A model generated the notes under the pieces. That model had not been told where the DNA came from and ran no database searches. It saw only the letters and a list, made by a program, of their open reading frames with translations. The translations under genes were made by a program, and so were the position numbers. This document shows positions 1 through 12,608 of a stretch of DNA of 64,000 bases, piece after piece. How positions within the stretch are numbered: the first letter of the stretch is position 1; every line of letters begins with the position of its first letter. The stretch is from NCBI GenBank assembly GCA_035255045.1, contig DATFAA010000088.1, forward strand, positions 62,001 through 126,000, written 5' to 3'. Source of the stretch: JAGTRP01 sp035255045 (GTDB taxonomy: Bacteria > Pseudomonadota > Gammaproteobacteria > Burkholderiales > Rhodocyclaceae).

Positions 1-164
1 GGATGGCCGGCGAGGCGATCCAGACCCTGGGCGGCGTCGGCTACACCAACGAGTACCCCACCGGCCGCCTGTGGCGGGATGCCAAGTTGTACGAGATCGG
101 GGCCGGCACCAGCGAAATCCGCCGTATGCTTATCGGTCGCGAATTGTTCGCCGAAACCGCTTGA
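1..164 (+). CDS. liuA: Isovaleryl-CoA dehydrogenase, C-terminal end (partial)
   Basis: Only the last ~54 residues are in the window; the start lies to the left. The visible reading frame begins at base 3 and ends with TGA at 162-164. It contains the acyl-CoA dehydrogenase C-terminal pattern RDAKLYEIGAGTSEIRRMLI followed by GRELFAE, which matches the end of bacterial isovaleryl-CoA dehydrogenases (FAD flavoprotein, isovaleryl-CoA to 3-methylcrotonyl-CoA). In this family the catalytic Glu lies elsewhere than the usual C-terminal one, and the Gly in YEIGAGTSE replaces it, as seen here. Position at the head of the leucine degradation genes supports liuA over a generic acyl-CoA dehydrogenase. Confidence 0.88.
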   Translation, partial: MAGEAIQTLGGVGYTNEYPTGRLWRDAKLYEIGAGTSEIRRMLIGRELFAETA

Positions 165-220
165 CCGCTCCCGGGGCCGCTTCCCGCCCCGGGAAGCCCC
201 CGACTGGAGCTGAAACAACA

Positions 221-1363
221 ATGACCATCACCCTGCGCACCCTCACCGCCGAAGACACCCCCGCCCTCGACCAGGTCCGCCAGTTCTTCCGGCACTACGC
301 GGCCTGGCTCGGGGTGGACCTGTGCTTCCAGAATTTCGACCAGGAGATGGCCTCCCTGCCCGGCGCCTACAGCGCCCCGGAGGGCCGGCTCTTCTTCGCC
401 GAGGTGGATGGCCGGCCGGCGGGCTGCGTCGGTATCCGGCCCTTCGAGGAAGGCGCCTGCGAAATGAAGCGCCTCTACGTGTCGCCCGAGGAGCGGGGCC
501 ACGGCGTCGGCAAGGCCCTGGCCCTGGCCGCCATCAAGGCCGCCAAGGAAATCGGCTACAAGCGCATCTTCCTGGACACCCTGCCGGCCATGCGCATCGC
601 CGTGAAGCTCTACCGGGAGCTGGGCTTCCAGGAGGCGCCCGCCTACTTCCACCGGCCGGTGGAGGGCACCATGTTCCTCGCCCTCGACCTGGAGAACTGG
701 TCGGAAGAGGAAATGCGCAACGAGAACCTCTCCCACCTCTTCGATTTCAACCGGGCCTGGTCCAAGCAGATGCAGGAGATCGACCCGGAGTACTTCGGCC
801 GGCTGTCCCACCTGCAGACCCCGGAATACCTGTGGATCGGCTGCTCCGACTCCCGGGTGCCGGCCAACCAGATCATCGGCCTCCTGCCCGGCGAGGTCTT
901 CGTCCACCGCAACGTCGCCAACGTGGTGGTGCACACCGACCTCAACTGCCTGTCGGTCATCCAGTTCGCCGTCGAGGCCCTCAAGGTCAAGCACATCATG
1001 GTGGTCGGCCACTACGGCTGCGGCGGCGTCAAGGCGGCCCTCCAGAAGGAACGGGTGGGCCTGGTGGATATCTGGCTGCGCCACGTCCAGGACGTCCACA
1101 ACAAGCATCTGGCCGAGGTCGACAACTTGCCGCCGGAAAAGCGCCACGACCGCCTGTGCGAACTCAATGTCCTCGAGCAGGTGGCCAACGTCTGCCAGAC
1201 CTTCGTGGTCCAGGACGCCTGGCAGCGCGGCCAGCGCCTCACCGTCCACGGCTGGATCTACGGCCTCAAGGACGGTCTCGTGCGCGACCTCGGCTGCACC
1301 GTGCACCGCCCCGAAGACCTGCTGCCGCGCTACGCGGCGGCCCTCGAAGCACTGGATGCCTGA
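221..1363 (+). CDS. GNAT acetyltransferase - beta-carbonic anhydrase fusion protein
   Basis: One uninterrupted 380-residue frame joins two families. Residues 1-163 form a GNAT N-acetyltransferase with the acetyl-CoA pyrophosphate loop R92-GHGVG. Residues ~165-380 form a complete beta-class carbonic anhydrase with the zinc set C208, D210 and R212 (CSDSR), H264 and C267 (GHYGC). The anhydrase reversibly hydrates CO2 to bicarbonate; the substrate of the GNAT half is unknown. The gene sits between liuA and a thiolase, in an operon with the bicarbonate-using methylcrotonyl-CoA carboxylase, so bicarbonate supply is a reasonable inferred role. The start ATG at 221 is preceded by a GGAGC-like site. 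An in-frame ATG at 713, preceded by purine-rich GGAAGAGG, could also give a 216-residue stand-alone anhydrase. A separate paralogue of the anhydrase half lies at 50185-50844. Both domains look intact, so a sequencing error is unlikely to have created the fusion. Confidence 0.9.
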   Translation: MTITLRTLTAEDTPALDQVRQFFRHYAAWLGVDLCFQNFDQEMASLPGAYSAPEGRLFFAEVDGRPAGCVGIRPFEEGACEMKRLYVSPEERGHGVGKALALAAIKAAKEIGYKRIFLDTLPAMRIAVKLYRELGFQEAPAYFHRPVEGTMFLALDLENWSEEEMRNENLSHLFDFNRAWSKQMQEIDPEYFGRLSHLQTPEYLWIGCSDSRVPANQIIGLLPGEVFVHRNVANVVVHTDLNCLSVIQFAVEALKVKHIMVVGHYGCGGVKAALQKERVGLVDIWLRHVQDVHNKHLAEVDNLPPEKRHDRLCELNVLEQVANVCQTFVVQDAWQRGQRLTVHGWIYGLKDGLVRDLGCTVHRPEDLLPRYAAALEALDA

Positions 1364-1385
1364 TCAACCAACCAAGGAGAACTAT

Positions 1386-2576
1386 ATGAACGACCCCATC
1401 GTCATCGTCGGCGCCGCCCGCACCCCCATGGGTGGCTTCCAGGGCGACTTTGCCTCCCTCACCGCTGCCCAGCTGGGCAGCGTCGCCATCAAGGCCGCCG
1501 TCGAGCGCTCCGGCATCTCCGCCGACCTGGTGGAGGAAGTGCTGATGGGCTGCGTTCTCCAGGCCGGCCAGGGCCAGGCCCCGGCCCGCCAGGCGGCGCT
1601 GCTGGCCGGCATGCCCCTGTCCGCCGGCTGCGCCACCATCCACAAGGTCTGCGGCTCGGCCATGAAGGCCACCATGCTCGGCCACGACGGCATCCTGGCC
1701 GGCTCCTGCAGCGTGGCGGTGACGGGCGGCATGGAATCCATGACCAACGCCCCCTACCTGCTCCCGAAGGCCCGGGGCGGCTACCGCCTGGGCCACGGCC
1801 AGATCCTCGACCACATGTTCCTGGACGGCCTCGAGGACGCCTACTCCAAGGAGAATCGCGGCCGCCTCATGGGTACCTTCGCCGAGGAATGCGCCGCCCG
1901 CTTCGCCTTCACCCGGGAGGCCCAGGACGAATTCGCCGTGCGCTCCACCGTCCGCGCCCAGAAGGCCAACACCGACGGCAGCTTCGACTGGGAAATCGCC
2001 CCGGTCACCGTTTCCGGCCGCAAGGGCGAGGTGCTGATCACGAACGACGAGCAGCCGGCCAAGGCCAATCTCGACAAGATCCCGACCCTGAAGCCCGCCT
2101 TCAAGAAGGACGGCACCGTCACCCCGGCCAACTCCTCCTCCATTTCCGACGGCGCCGCCGCCCTGGTGCTGATGCGGGCCTCCCAGGCCGACAAGCTGGG
2201 CCTCGCTCCGATTGCCCGCATCGTCGGCCACACCACCCACGCCATGACCCCGGCCGACTTCCCGGTGGCCCCCGTCGGCGCCATGCAGAAGCTCTTCGCC
2301 AGAACGGGCTGGACGGCGGACAGCGTGGATTTCTACGAGATCAACGAAGCCTTCGCCGTGGTCGCCATGGCCGCCATGCACGAACTCAAGCTGCCGGCCG
2401 AGAAGGTGAACATCCACGGCGGCGCCTGCGCCCTCGGCCACCCCATCGGCGCTTCCGGCGCCCGCATCGTCGTCACCCTCCTGGGAGCCCTCAGGAAGTA
2501 CGGCGGCAAGCGGGGCGTCGCCTCACTGTGCATCGGCGGCGGCGAAGCCACCGCCCTGGCGGTCGAGCTGGTCTAG
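1386..2576 (+). CDS. Acetyl-CoA acetyltransferase (thiolase)
   Basis: 396-residue thiolase II family enzyme that interconverts acetoacetyl-CoA and two acetyl-CoA. The three catalytic residues are at canonical positions: C89 in HKVCGSAMKA, H352 in GHPIGASGA and C382 in SLCIGGGE. An AAGGAGA ribosome site lies 7 bases before the ATG. The gene follows the GNAT-carbonic anhydrase fusion by 22 bases and its stop overlaps the next start, so it is in the liu operon. There it would process acetoacetate-derived acetoacetyl-CoA, the end product of leucine breakdown. A role in polyhydroxybutyrate synthesis (phaA-like) cannot be excluded from sequence alone. Confidence 0.93.
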   Translation: MNDPIVIVGAARTPMGGFQGDFASLTAAQLGSVAIKAAVERSGISADLVEEVLMGCVLQAGQGQAPARQAALLAGMPLSAGCATIHKVCGSAMKATMLGHDGILAGSCSVAVTGGMESMTNAPYLLPKARGGYRLGHGQILDHMFLDGLEDAYSKENRGRLMGTFAEECAARFAFTREAQDEFAVRSTVRAQKANTDGSFDWEIAPVTVSGRKGEVLITNDEQPAKANLDKIPTLKPAFKKDGTVTPANSSSISDGAAALVLMRASQADKLGLAPIARIVGHTTHAMTPADFPVAPVGAMQKLFARTGWTADSVDFYEINEAFAVVAMAAMHELKLPAEKVNIHGGACALGHPIGASGARIVVTLLGALRKYGGKRGVASLCIGGGEATALAVELV

Positions 2577-3484
2577 TGCCCGACCGCGCCACACCCCTCA
2601 CCTACCTCAAGCTCGTGGGCGCCATGTTCATGTGGGGAGGCACCTGGATCGCCGGCCGCGTCATCGCCCAGGAGCTGCCGGCGCCCCTGGCGGCAGCGGC
2701 CTTCCGCTTCCTGCTGGCGGGGCTGGTCCTGGCCGCCTATGCCCTGGCCACCGAAGGCACCGTGCCCCGGCCGACCCGGGGCAGCGAGTGGGGCATGGTG
2801 ACGGGGCTGGCGCTGACCGGCATCTTCCTCTACGGCCTCTGCTTCTTCTACGGACTCAAGCAGATCCCGGCCGGGCGGGGCGCTCTGGTGGTGGCCCTCA
2901 ACCCGGTGATGGTGGCCGTGGCAGCCTGGTTCCTCGGCAGCGAGCGCATGACGCCGGTCAAGGGCGCCGGCATCGTCCTCGCCCTGGCGGGCTGCCTGAC
3001 CGTCATCGGCAACGGCGACCCTCTCGCCCTGCTGCACGGGGCGGTGGGCACGGGGGAGTGGCTCATCATGGGCTGCGTCGTCTTCTGGACCCTGTACACC
3101 TTCATCGGCCGGCGCGCCACCCGCACCCTCTCGCCCCTGGCCGCCACCCTCTACGCCAGCCTCATCGGCGCCCTCTTCCTGGGGGCCGTCAGCCTGCTCC
3201 AGGGCGGCATCGAGCCGGGGAACTGGTCCTGGCGGGTGTGGGCGAGCGTGGCCTTCCTCGCCATCGGCGGCACCGCCCTGGCCTTCACCTGGTTCGCCGA
3301 CGGGGTCAGGCGCCTGGGCGCCGCCCGGGCTTCCGTCTACATCAACCTGGTGCCGGTCTTCGCCGTGCTGCAGGCGGCCCTTCTGCTCCACGAACACCTC
3401 GGCCTCGCCGTCCTCGCCGGCGGCGTCCTGGTCATCGCCGGCGTCTGGCTGACCAGCAATCCAATTAGGGAGACAACTGCATGA
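2576..3484 (+). CDS. EamA/DMT-superfamily transporter
   Basis: 302-residue inner-membrane protein with about ten hydrophobic helices arranged as two EamA repeats. The first repeat begins at the motif MFMWGGTWIAGRVIA and the second near ~residue 155. Family members export metabolites or amino acids; the substrate is not readable from sequence. The chosen start is a GTG whose G is the last base of the thiolase TAG, and the stop overlaps the next ATG as ATGA. It is therefore translationally coupled on both sides and embedded in the liu operon. An alternative ATG at 2624 would shorten the first helix. Confidence 0.82.
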   Translation: MPDRATPLTYLKLVGAMFMWGGTWIAGRVIAQELPAPLAAAAFRFLLAGLVLAAYALATEGTVPRPTRGSEWGMVTGLALTGIFLYGLCFFYGLKQIPAGRGALVVALNPVMVAVAAWFLGSERMTPVKGAGIVLALAGCLTVIGNGDPLALLHGAVGTGEWLIMGCVVFWTLYTFIGRRATRTLSPLAATLYASLIGALFLGAVSLLQGGIEPGNWSWRVWASVAFLAIGGTALAFTWFADGVRRLGAARASVYINLVPVFAVLQAALLLHEHLGLAVLAGGVLVIAGVWLTSNPIRETTA

Positions 3485-4617
3485 TCCTCACCCAAGAACA
3501 GGAAATGATCCGGGACTCCGTCCGCGCCTTCGCCCAGGAGCGCCTCGCCCCCTACGCCGCCGACTGGGACCGCAACCACACCTTCCCCCGCCAGGCCCTG
3601 AAGGAGCTGGGGGAGCTGGGCATCCTGGGAATGGTGGTGCCGGAACAGTGGGACGGCGCCGGCCTCGGCTACCTGGAACTGGGCCTCGCCCTCGAGGAGA
3701 TCGCCGCCGGCGACGGCGCCACCTCCACCATCGTCAGCGTCCAGAACTCCCTGGCCTGCATGATCCTCCTGAAGTACGGCTCCGACGCCCTCAAGGAACA
3801 ATGGCTGAAGCCCCTGGCCCGGGGCGAAAAGCTGGGCTGCTTCTGCCTCACCGAACCCCACGTCGGGTCGGATGCCGCCGCCATCACCACCCGGGCCGAG
3901 CGGGACGGCGACGGCTGGGTCATCAACGGGGTCAAGCAGTTTATCACCACCGGCAAGGAGGGCGACGTCGCCGTCGTCTTCGCCGTCACCGACAAGGCCG
4001 CCGGCAAGAAGGGCATCTCCGCCTTCCTGGTGCCCACGGACAGCCCGGGCTACGTGGTCGCCCGCCTGGAGGAGAAGCTCGGCCAGCACGCCTCCGACAC
4101 CGCCCAGATCATTTTCGAAAGCTGCCGCATCCCCGCCGCCAATCTCCTGGGCGAGGAAGGGCAAGGCTACAAGATCGCCCTCTCCAACCTGGAAGGGGGC
4201 CGCATCGGCATCGCCGCCCAGTCGGTGGGCATGGCGCGGGCCGCCCTGGAGGCCGCCGTGCGCTACGGCAAGGAGCGCACCTCCTTTGGCAAGCCCCTGG
4301 TCGAGCACCAGGCCATCGCCTTCAAGCTGGCCGACATGGCCACCCGGATCGAGGTCGCCCGCCAGATGGTCTGGCACGCCGCGAGCCTGCGGGACGCCGG
4401 CCGGCCGTGCCTGAAGGAAGCCTCCATGGCCAAGCTCTTCGCCTCCGAGATGGCCGAGCGGGTCTGTTCCGACGCCATCCAGATCCACGGCGGCTACGGC
4501 GTCACCTCCGACTTCCCGGTGGAGCGCATCTACCGGGACGTGCGGGTCTGCCAGATCTACGAGGGTGCCTCGGAAATCCAGAAGCTGGTCATCGGCCGCG
4601 CCGTGCTGCAGGACTGA
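3481..4617 (+). CDS. Acyl-CoA dehydrogenase (short/branched-chain type)
   Basis: 378-residue FAD-dependent acyl-CoA dehydrogenase. It carries the N-terminal helical domain, the flavin/substrate signature CLTEPHVGSDAA near residues 123-134, and the C-terminal catalytic base E361 in IYEGASEIQKLVI. That Glu is where short-chain and butyryl-type enzymes have it, unlike the Gly-bearing liuA tail at the window start. The likely role is oxidation of short or branched acyl-CoA made in the same catabolic operon. It overlaps the upstream transporter by 4 bases and is followed by a GTG-start isomerase gene 21 bases on. Confidence 0.92.
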   Translation: MILTQEQEMIRDSVRAFAQERLAPYAADWDRNHTFPRQALKELGELGILGMVVPEQWDGAGLGYLELGLALEEIAAGDGATSTIVSVQNSLACMILLKYGSDALKEQWLKPLARGEKLGCFCLTEPHVGSDAAAITTRAERDGDGWVINGVKQFITTGKEGDVAVVFAVTDKAAGKKGISAFLVPTDSPGYVVARLEEKLGQHASDTAQIIFESCRIPAANLLGEEGQGYKIALSNLEGGRIGIAAQSVGMARAALEAAVRYGKERTSFGKPLVEHQAIAFKLADMATRIEVARQMVWHAASLRDAGRPCLKEASMAKLFASEMAERVCSDAIQIHGGYGVTSDFPVERIYRDVRVCQIYEGASEIQKLVIGRAVLQD

Positions 4618-4638
4618 TTCGAACAAAGGAGACGCCCC

Positions 4639-5244
4639 GTGTCCGAACCCATCGAGTTCTATTTCGACTTTTCCAGCCCCTACGGCTACCTGCTGAGCGA
4701 GCAGATCGACGACCTCGCCGCCCGCCACGGCCGCCGGGTGAAGTGGCGGCCCATCCTGCTCGGTGTGGTCTTCCAGGCCACCGGCAGCGCCCCCCTCACC
4801 AGGCAGTTCCCCGCCAAGGCGGACTACTCGGTGCGGGATTTCTCCCGCTCCGCCCGCTTCCTGGGCGTCCCCTACCGGCACCCGGGCAAGTTCCCCCTGC
4901 CCACCCAGGCCGCCGCCCGCACCTACTACTGGCTCCACGGCCAGGACTGCGGCCAGGCCCGGGCCTTCGCCCACGCCGCCTACCGGGCCCTGTTTGTCGA
5001 GGACCGGGACATCTCCTCCCCCGACACGGTCATCGACATCGCCGCCGGCCTCGGCCACGACCGGGACCGGGTGGCGACCGCCATCCAGAGCCAGGAAATG
5101 AAGGACCGCCTCAAGGCCGAATGCGAGGCCGCCCTGGCCAAGGGGGTGTTCGGCTCCCCCTACGTGATCGTGGACGGCGAGCCCTTCTTCGGCGCCGACC
5201 GCCTGCCCCAGATCGAAAAGTGGCTGGAAACCGGCGGCTTCTGA
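4639..5244 (+). CDS. 2-hydroxychromene-2-carboxylate isomerase family protein (DsbA fold, kappa-GST-like)
   Basis: 201-residue thioredoxin-fold protein beginning with GTG, with an AAAGGAGA ribosome site 8 bases upstream. The N-terminal motif FYFDFSSPYGYL (Ser at residues 12-13 in place of the DsbA CXXC) and the C-terminal GVFGSPYVIVDGEPFFGADR are typical of HCCA isomerases and kappa glutathione transferases. The named family reaction is a glutathione-dependent isomerisation in naphthalene breakdown, but no aromatic pathway genes are nearby. The substrate here is unknown, possibly a CoA-pathway side product. It is cotranscribed with the liu genes. Confidence 0.85.
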   Translation: MSEPIEFYFDFSSPYGYLLSEQIDDLAARHGRRVKWRPILLGVVFQATGSAPLTRQFPAKADYSVRDFSRSARFLGVPYRHPGKFPLPTQAAARTYYWLHGQDCGQARAFAHAAYRALFVEDRDISSPDTVIDIAAGLGHDRDRVATAIQSQEMKDRLKAECEAALAKGVFGSPYVIVDGEPFFGADRLPQIEKWLETGGF

Positions 5245-5260
5245 CCAACGAGGAAAGACA

Positions 5261-5860
<600 letters not shown>

Positions 5861-5915
5861 CGCCCCCCGATTTCCCCTTTTTCAGGCAACGCCCACCAAC
5901 AAGAAGCGAGGAGAC

Positions 5916-7523
<1,608 letters not shown>

Positions 7524-7530
7524 GGTGCCC

Positions 7531-8322
7531 ATGTACCAGACCCTGGAAATAGAAATATCCGGCGCCGTCGCCACCCTGTGGATGAACCGGCCCGACGTGC
7601 ACAACGCCTTCGACGAAACCCTCATCGACGAACTGGGCCGGGCCTGCAAGGCCCTCGACCAGGACCCCGCCGTGCGGGTGGTGGTCCTGGCCGGCCGCGG
7701 CAAGAGCTTCTCCGCCGGCGCCGACCTCAACTGGATGAAGCGGGCCGCCGGCTACACGGTGGACGAGAACCTGCGGGACGCCCGGGCCCTGGCCGGCATG
7801 CTGCGCACCCTGGCCGAGATGAAAAAGCCCACCGTCGCCCGGGTCCACGGCGCGGCGCTCGGGGGCGGCATGGGCCTGGCCTGCGCCTGCGACATCGCCG
7901 TGGCGTCCACCCAGGCGGTGTTCGCCACCTCGGAAGTGAAATTCGGCATCATCCCGGCCGCCATCAGCCCCTACGTGCTGCGGGCCATCGGCGCCCGCCA
8001 GGCCTACCGCTACTTCCAGACGGCGGAGCGCATCGGCGCCGGGCAGGCGCGGGAGATCGGCCTGGTCCATGAGGCCGTGGCGCCGGAGGAACTGGATGCC
8101 AAGGTCCAGGAAATCGTCGCCGCCCTGCTCCTGGGCGGCCCCGCCGCCCAGGCCGCCGCCAAGGAACTGATCGCCGCGGTGGACCAGCGCCCGCTGAACC
8201 AGAACCTGGTGGACGACACCGCCCACCGCATCGCCCACCTGCGGGCGACCCCCGAAGCCCGGGAAGGCATCGCCGCCTTCCTGGAAAAACGGCACCCCGA
8301 CTGGGTGGGAGGAGACCAATAA
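7531..8322 (+). CDS. liuC: 3-methylglutaconyl-CoA hydratase (enoyl-CoA hydratase/isomerase family)
   Basis: 263-residue crotonase-fold protein. The oxyanion-hole segments are SFSAGADLNWMKR and HGAALGGGMGLACACDIA. It lies between the two methylcrotonyl-CoA carboxylase genes, which identifies it as the hydratase making HMG-CoA. I chose ATG 7531 because GAGGTG sits 5-6 bases before it; an in-frame GTG at 7525 would add two residues. It starts 7 bases after liuB and ends one base before liuD. Confidence 0.92.
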   Translation: MYQTLEIEISGAVATLWMNRPDVHNAFDETLIDELGRACKALDQDPAVRVVVLAGRGKSFSAGADLNWMKRAAGYTVDENLRDARALAGMLRTLAEMKKPTVARVHGAALGGGMGLACACDIAVASTQAVFATSEVKFGIIPAAISPYVLRAIGARQAYRYFQTAERIGAGQAREIGLVHEAVAPEELDAKVQEIVAALLLGGPAAQAAAKELIAAVDQRPLNQNLVDDTAHRIAHLRATPEAREGIAAFLEKRHPDWVGGDQ

Positions 8323-8323
8323 G

Positions 8324-10320
<1,997 letters not shown>

Positions 10321-10324
<4 letters not shown>

Positions 10325-11226
10325 GCCTCCCCAAGCGCGTAAAGATCGTCGAAGTCGGCCCGCGGGACGGCCTGCAGAACGAGAAGCAGGTGGTCCCGGC
10401 CAACCTCAAGATCGAACTCATCGAGCGCTTGGCCGCCGCCGGCCTGCCGGCGGTGGAGGCCACGGCCTTCGTGTCGCCCAAGTGGGTGCCCCAGATGGGC
10501 GACAACAGCGAGGTGCTCCAGGGCGTCCGCCGCCAGCCCGGGGTCGGCTACCCGGTGCTGGTGCCCAACCTCAAGGGCTTCGATTCGGCGGTGGAGGCGG
10601 GAGCCACGGAAGTGGCCATTTTCGGCGCCGCCTCCGAGACCTTCTCCCAGAAGAACATCAACTGCTCCATCGCCGAGAGCCTCAAGCGCTTCGAGCCGGT
10701 GGTGTCCTCCGCCAGCGCCCTGGACATCCCCGTCCGGGGCTACGTTTCCTGCGTGGTGGGCTGCCCCTACGAGGGGGCGGTGGCGCCGGACAAGGCGGCC
10801 GAGGTAGCGAAAGTCCTTTACGACATGGGTTGCTACGAGGTTTCCCTGGGGGACACCATCGGCGTCGGCAACCCGGCCAGCGTCTCCCGGCTGATCGAGG
10901 CCTGTGCCCGGGTGGTGCCCATCGCCAAGCTGGCCGGCCACTACCACGACACCTACGGCATGGCCATCGCCAACATCTACGCCTCCCTGCAGATGGGCAT
11001 GGCGGTTTTCGACAGCTCGGTGGCGGGCCTCGGGGGCTGCCCCTACGCCAAGGGCGCCTCCGGCAACGTCGCCACCGAGGACGTGGTGTATCTCCTGGAC
11101 GGCCTCGGCATCGCCAGCGGCGTGGATCTGAAGGCCCTGGCCGCCATCGGCGAATGGATTTCCGGCATCCTGGAGCGCCCCAACGGCGCCAAGGCTGGCC
11201 GCGCCCTCTGCGCCCGGGGGGACTGA
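10321..11226 (+). CDS. liuE: Hydroxymethylglutaryl-CoA lyase
   Basis: 301-residue TIM-barrel lyase that cleaves HMG-CoA to acetyl-CoA and acetoacetate. It has the HMGL-like start VEVGPRDGLQNEK (metal/substrate Asp and Arg), the VSCVVGCPYEG segment, SLGDTIGVGNP, and the signature GLGGCPYAKGASGN with catalytic C240. Its ATG overlaps the liuD stop and its own stop abuts the next GTG without a gap, so it is tightly coupled in the operon. Confidence 0.96.
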
Positions 11227-12213
11227 GTGGGACTCCTGGCCGCCATCGCCGGCGCCTTGCGGCCGGCCCCGCCCCCCGACCCGGCCACCGTCCAGGCCCT
11301 GGAGCGCATCGGCGAACTGGTGGATCCCATCCTCAAGTCGGCCAGCGGCTTCGAGCACAAACTAGCGGCGCCGGTGCACCATGCCCTCGGCTATTGCGAG
11401 GGACTGGTGGCCGGGTTGCCCGGTCCCATCGACATCGGCCGCCACACCTTCGGGGTCGATCCCCTGGTCCACGCCCTCTTCGCCACCGCCGACGACATCG
11501 GCCGCATGCTCGGCAACAGCCAGGCGGTGCGGGACTACCTGGCCGATCCCGAAAGCCGCGACAGCGACCATTTCTACGCCCTCTTCGCCGCCCGCCGGCA
11601 GCAGAAGCGCCAGCTCGGCCTGGCCCTGCAGGGGGAGGTGCTCCACACCGACGTGCCCCAGACGGTGGTCTATTTCTGCGATCACCTCCTGGTCGAGCCC
11701 CACGCCGACCTGGACACCACCCTCGCCCACCTGCGGGCCGCCGCCTTCGACAGCCTCCTGAAGAGCTTCCACACCCACCTCGAGGCCCTGCGCCAGGAGC
11801 GCCAGAGCCTGGCTGCCGACTGTTCGGTGGAGCGGGCCCACCTCACGGTCCTGCGGGGCCGCAGCGAAGGCACCGAGATCACCGTCAGCACCCGCCGCCT
11901 CGGCGAACTTGACGCCCACCTTCGCCAGGTGGCGGAATCCCTCATGCCCGACCAGCTGGAAGGCGCCCTGGCCACCTACCTGCTGGCCCCGGAAAAGTCC
12001 CTGCGCCTGGAGCCGGTCGTCCTCCACGTGGATCGCCTGGGCGTGCTCTCCGATCCTGCCAGCCAGGACGATGCCACCACCCTGGCCTTCCCCGAGTTGA
12101 CCGCCCGGGACATGCGCCGCCACATGGTCATGCTGGCCCGCATCGACCGGGAGGAAGCCCGGCAGGCGGTGGAAGCGACCCAGGACCAGCAGCGCCGTTT
12201 CCTCATCATCTAG
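11227..12213 (+). CDS. Conserved hypothetical protein, translationally coupled to liuE
   Basis: 328-residue soluble protein with a GTG start directly after the liuE TGA. No signal peptide or transmembrane segment is visible. It is largely helical with many Arg/Gln/Glu residues. The first ~100 residues contain a DIGRHTFGVDPLVHALFATADDIGR segment, and the C-terminal part (HMVMLARIDREEARQA) looks like a long amphipathic helix. I do not recognise a catalytic motif. Codon use and GC content match the neighbours. Zero-gap coupling suggests co-expression with leucine degradation, but function is unknown. Confidence 0.75.
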   Translation: MGLLAAIAGALRPAPPPDPATVQALERIGELVDPILKSASGFEHKLAAPVHHALGYCEGLVAGLPGPIDIGRHTFGVDPLVHALFATADDIGRMLGNSQAVRDYLADPESRDSDHFYALFAARRQQKRQLGLALQGEVLHTDVPQTVVYFCDHLLVEPHADLDTTLAHLRAAAFDSLLKSFHTHLEALRQERQSLAADCSVERAHLTVLRGRSEGTEITVSTRRLGELDAHLRQVAESLMPDQLEGALATYLLAPEKSLRLEPVVLHVDRLGVLSDPASQDDATTLAFPELTARDMRRHMVMLARIDREEARQAVEATQDQQRRFLII

Positions 12214-12222
12214 GCTTCAACC

Positions 12223-12435
12223 GTGGTTCCCTCCCCCTGCATCAACGTCTGCAAGATGGACGAGCACACCGGCCTCTGCCAGGGCTGTTTCCGCACCCTG
12301 GACGAAATCGCCGCCTGGTCCGCCAGCAGCGACGCCGCCCGCCTCGACATCCTGGCCCGGGTTGCCAAGCGCCGCCAGGAACATGACCCGTGGAAAAACG
12401 ATCTACGCTGTAATTGCGACGACGGGGAGGAATGA
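12223..12435 (+). CDS. DUF1289 small Cys-rich protein
   Basis: 70 residues from a GTG start, 9 bases after the preceding stop. The N-terminal SPCINVCKMDEHTGLCQGCFRTLDEIAAW is the DUF1289 pattern C-x3-C-x8-C-x2-C-x-R, likely a small zinc- or metal-binding knuckle, followed by a helix and an acidic tail with two more Cys (CNCDDGEE). The family is widespread in proteobacteria with no firm function. It overlaps the next, similar small gene. Confidence 0.85.
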   Translation: MVPSPCINVCKMDEHTGLCQGCFRTLDEIAAWSASSDAARLDILARVAKRRQEHDPWKNDLRCNCDDGEE

Positions 12436-12608
12436 TGGACGAGGACCAATACATCTGCGTCGGGATCTGCATGGCCGACCCGGACTCCGGCTACTGCGTC
12501 GGCTGCGGCCGCCCGCCCCTGGGGACGCCGGAAGTGGTGGTCGAGCTGGTGCCCACCATCCCGGCCGAGCAGCTGCCCGCCACCGGCGACCCGGACACCC
12601 CGGCATGA
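12435..12608 (+). CDS. Second small Cys-rich DUF1289-like protein
   Basis: 57 residues. The pattern CVGICMADPDSGYCVGCGRPP repeats the C-x3-C-x8-C-x2-C spacing of the DUF1289 protein just upstream, so the two look like diverged tandem copies. Two in-frame ATGs exist (12432 and 12435). I prefer 12435 because the GGAGG at 12426-12430 is too close to the first. It overlaps the previous stop and the following ATG. The C-terminal half is Pro/Val-rich and probably disordered. Confidence 0.7.
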   Translation: MDEDQYICVGICMADPDSGYCVGCGRPPLGTPEVVVELVPTIPAEQLPATGDPDTPA

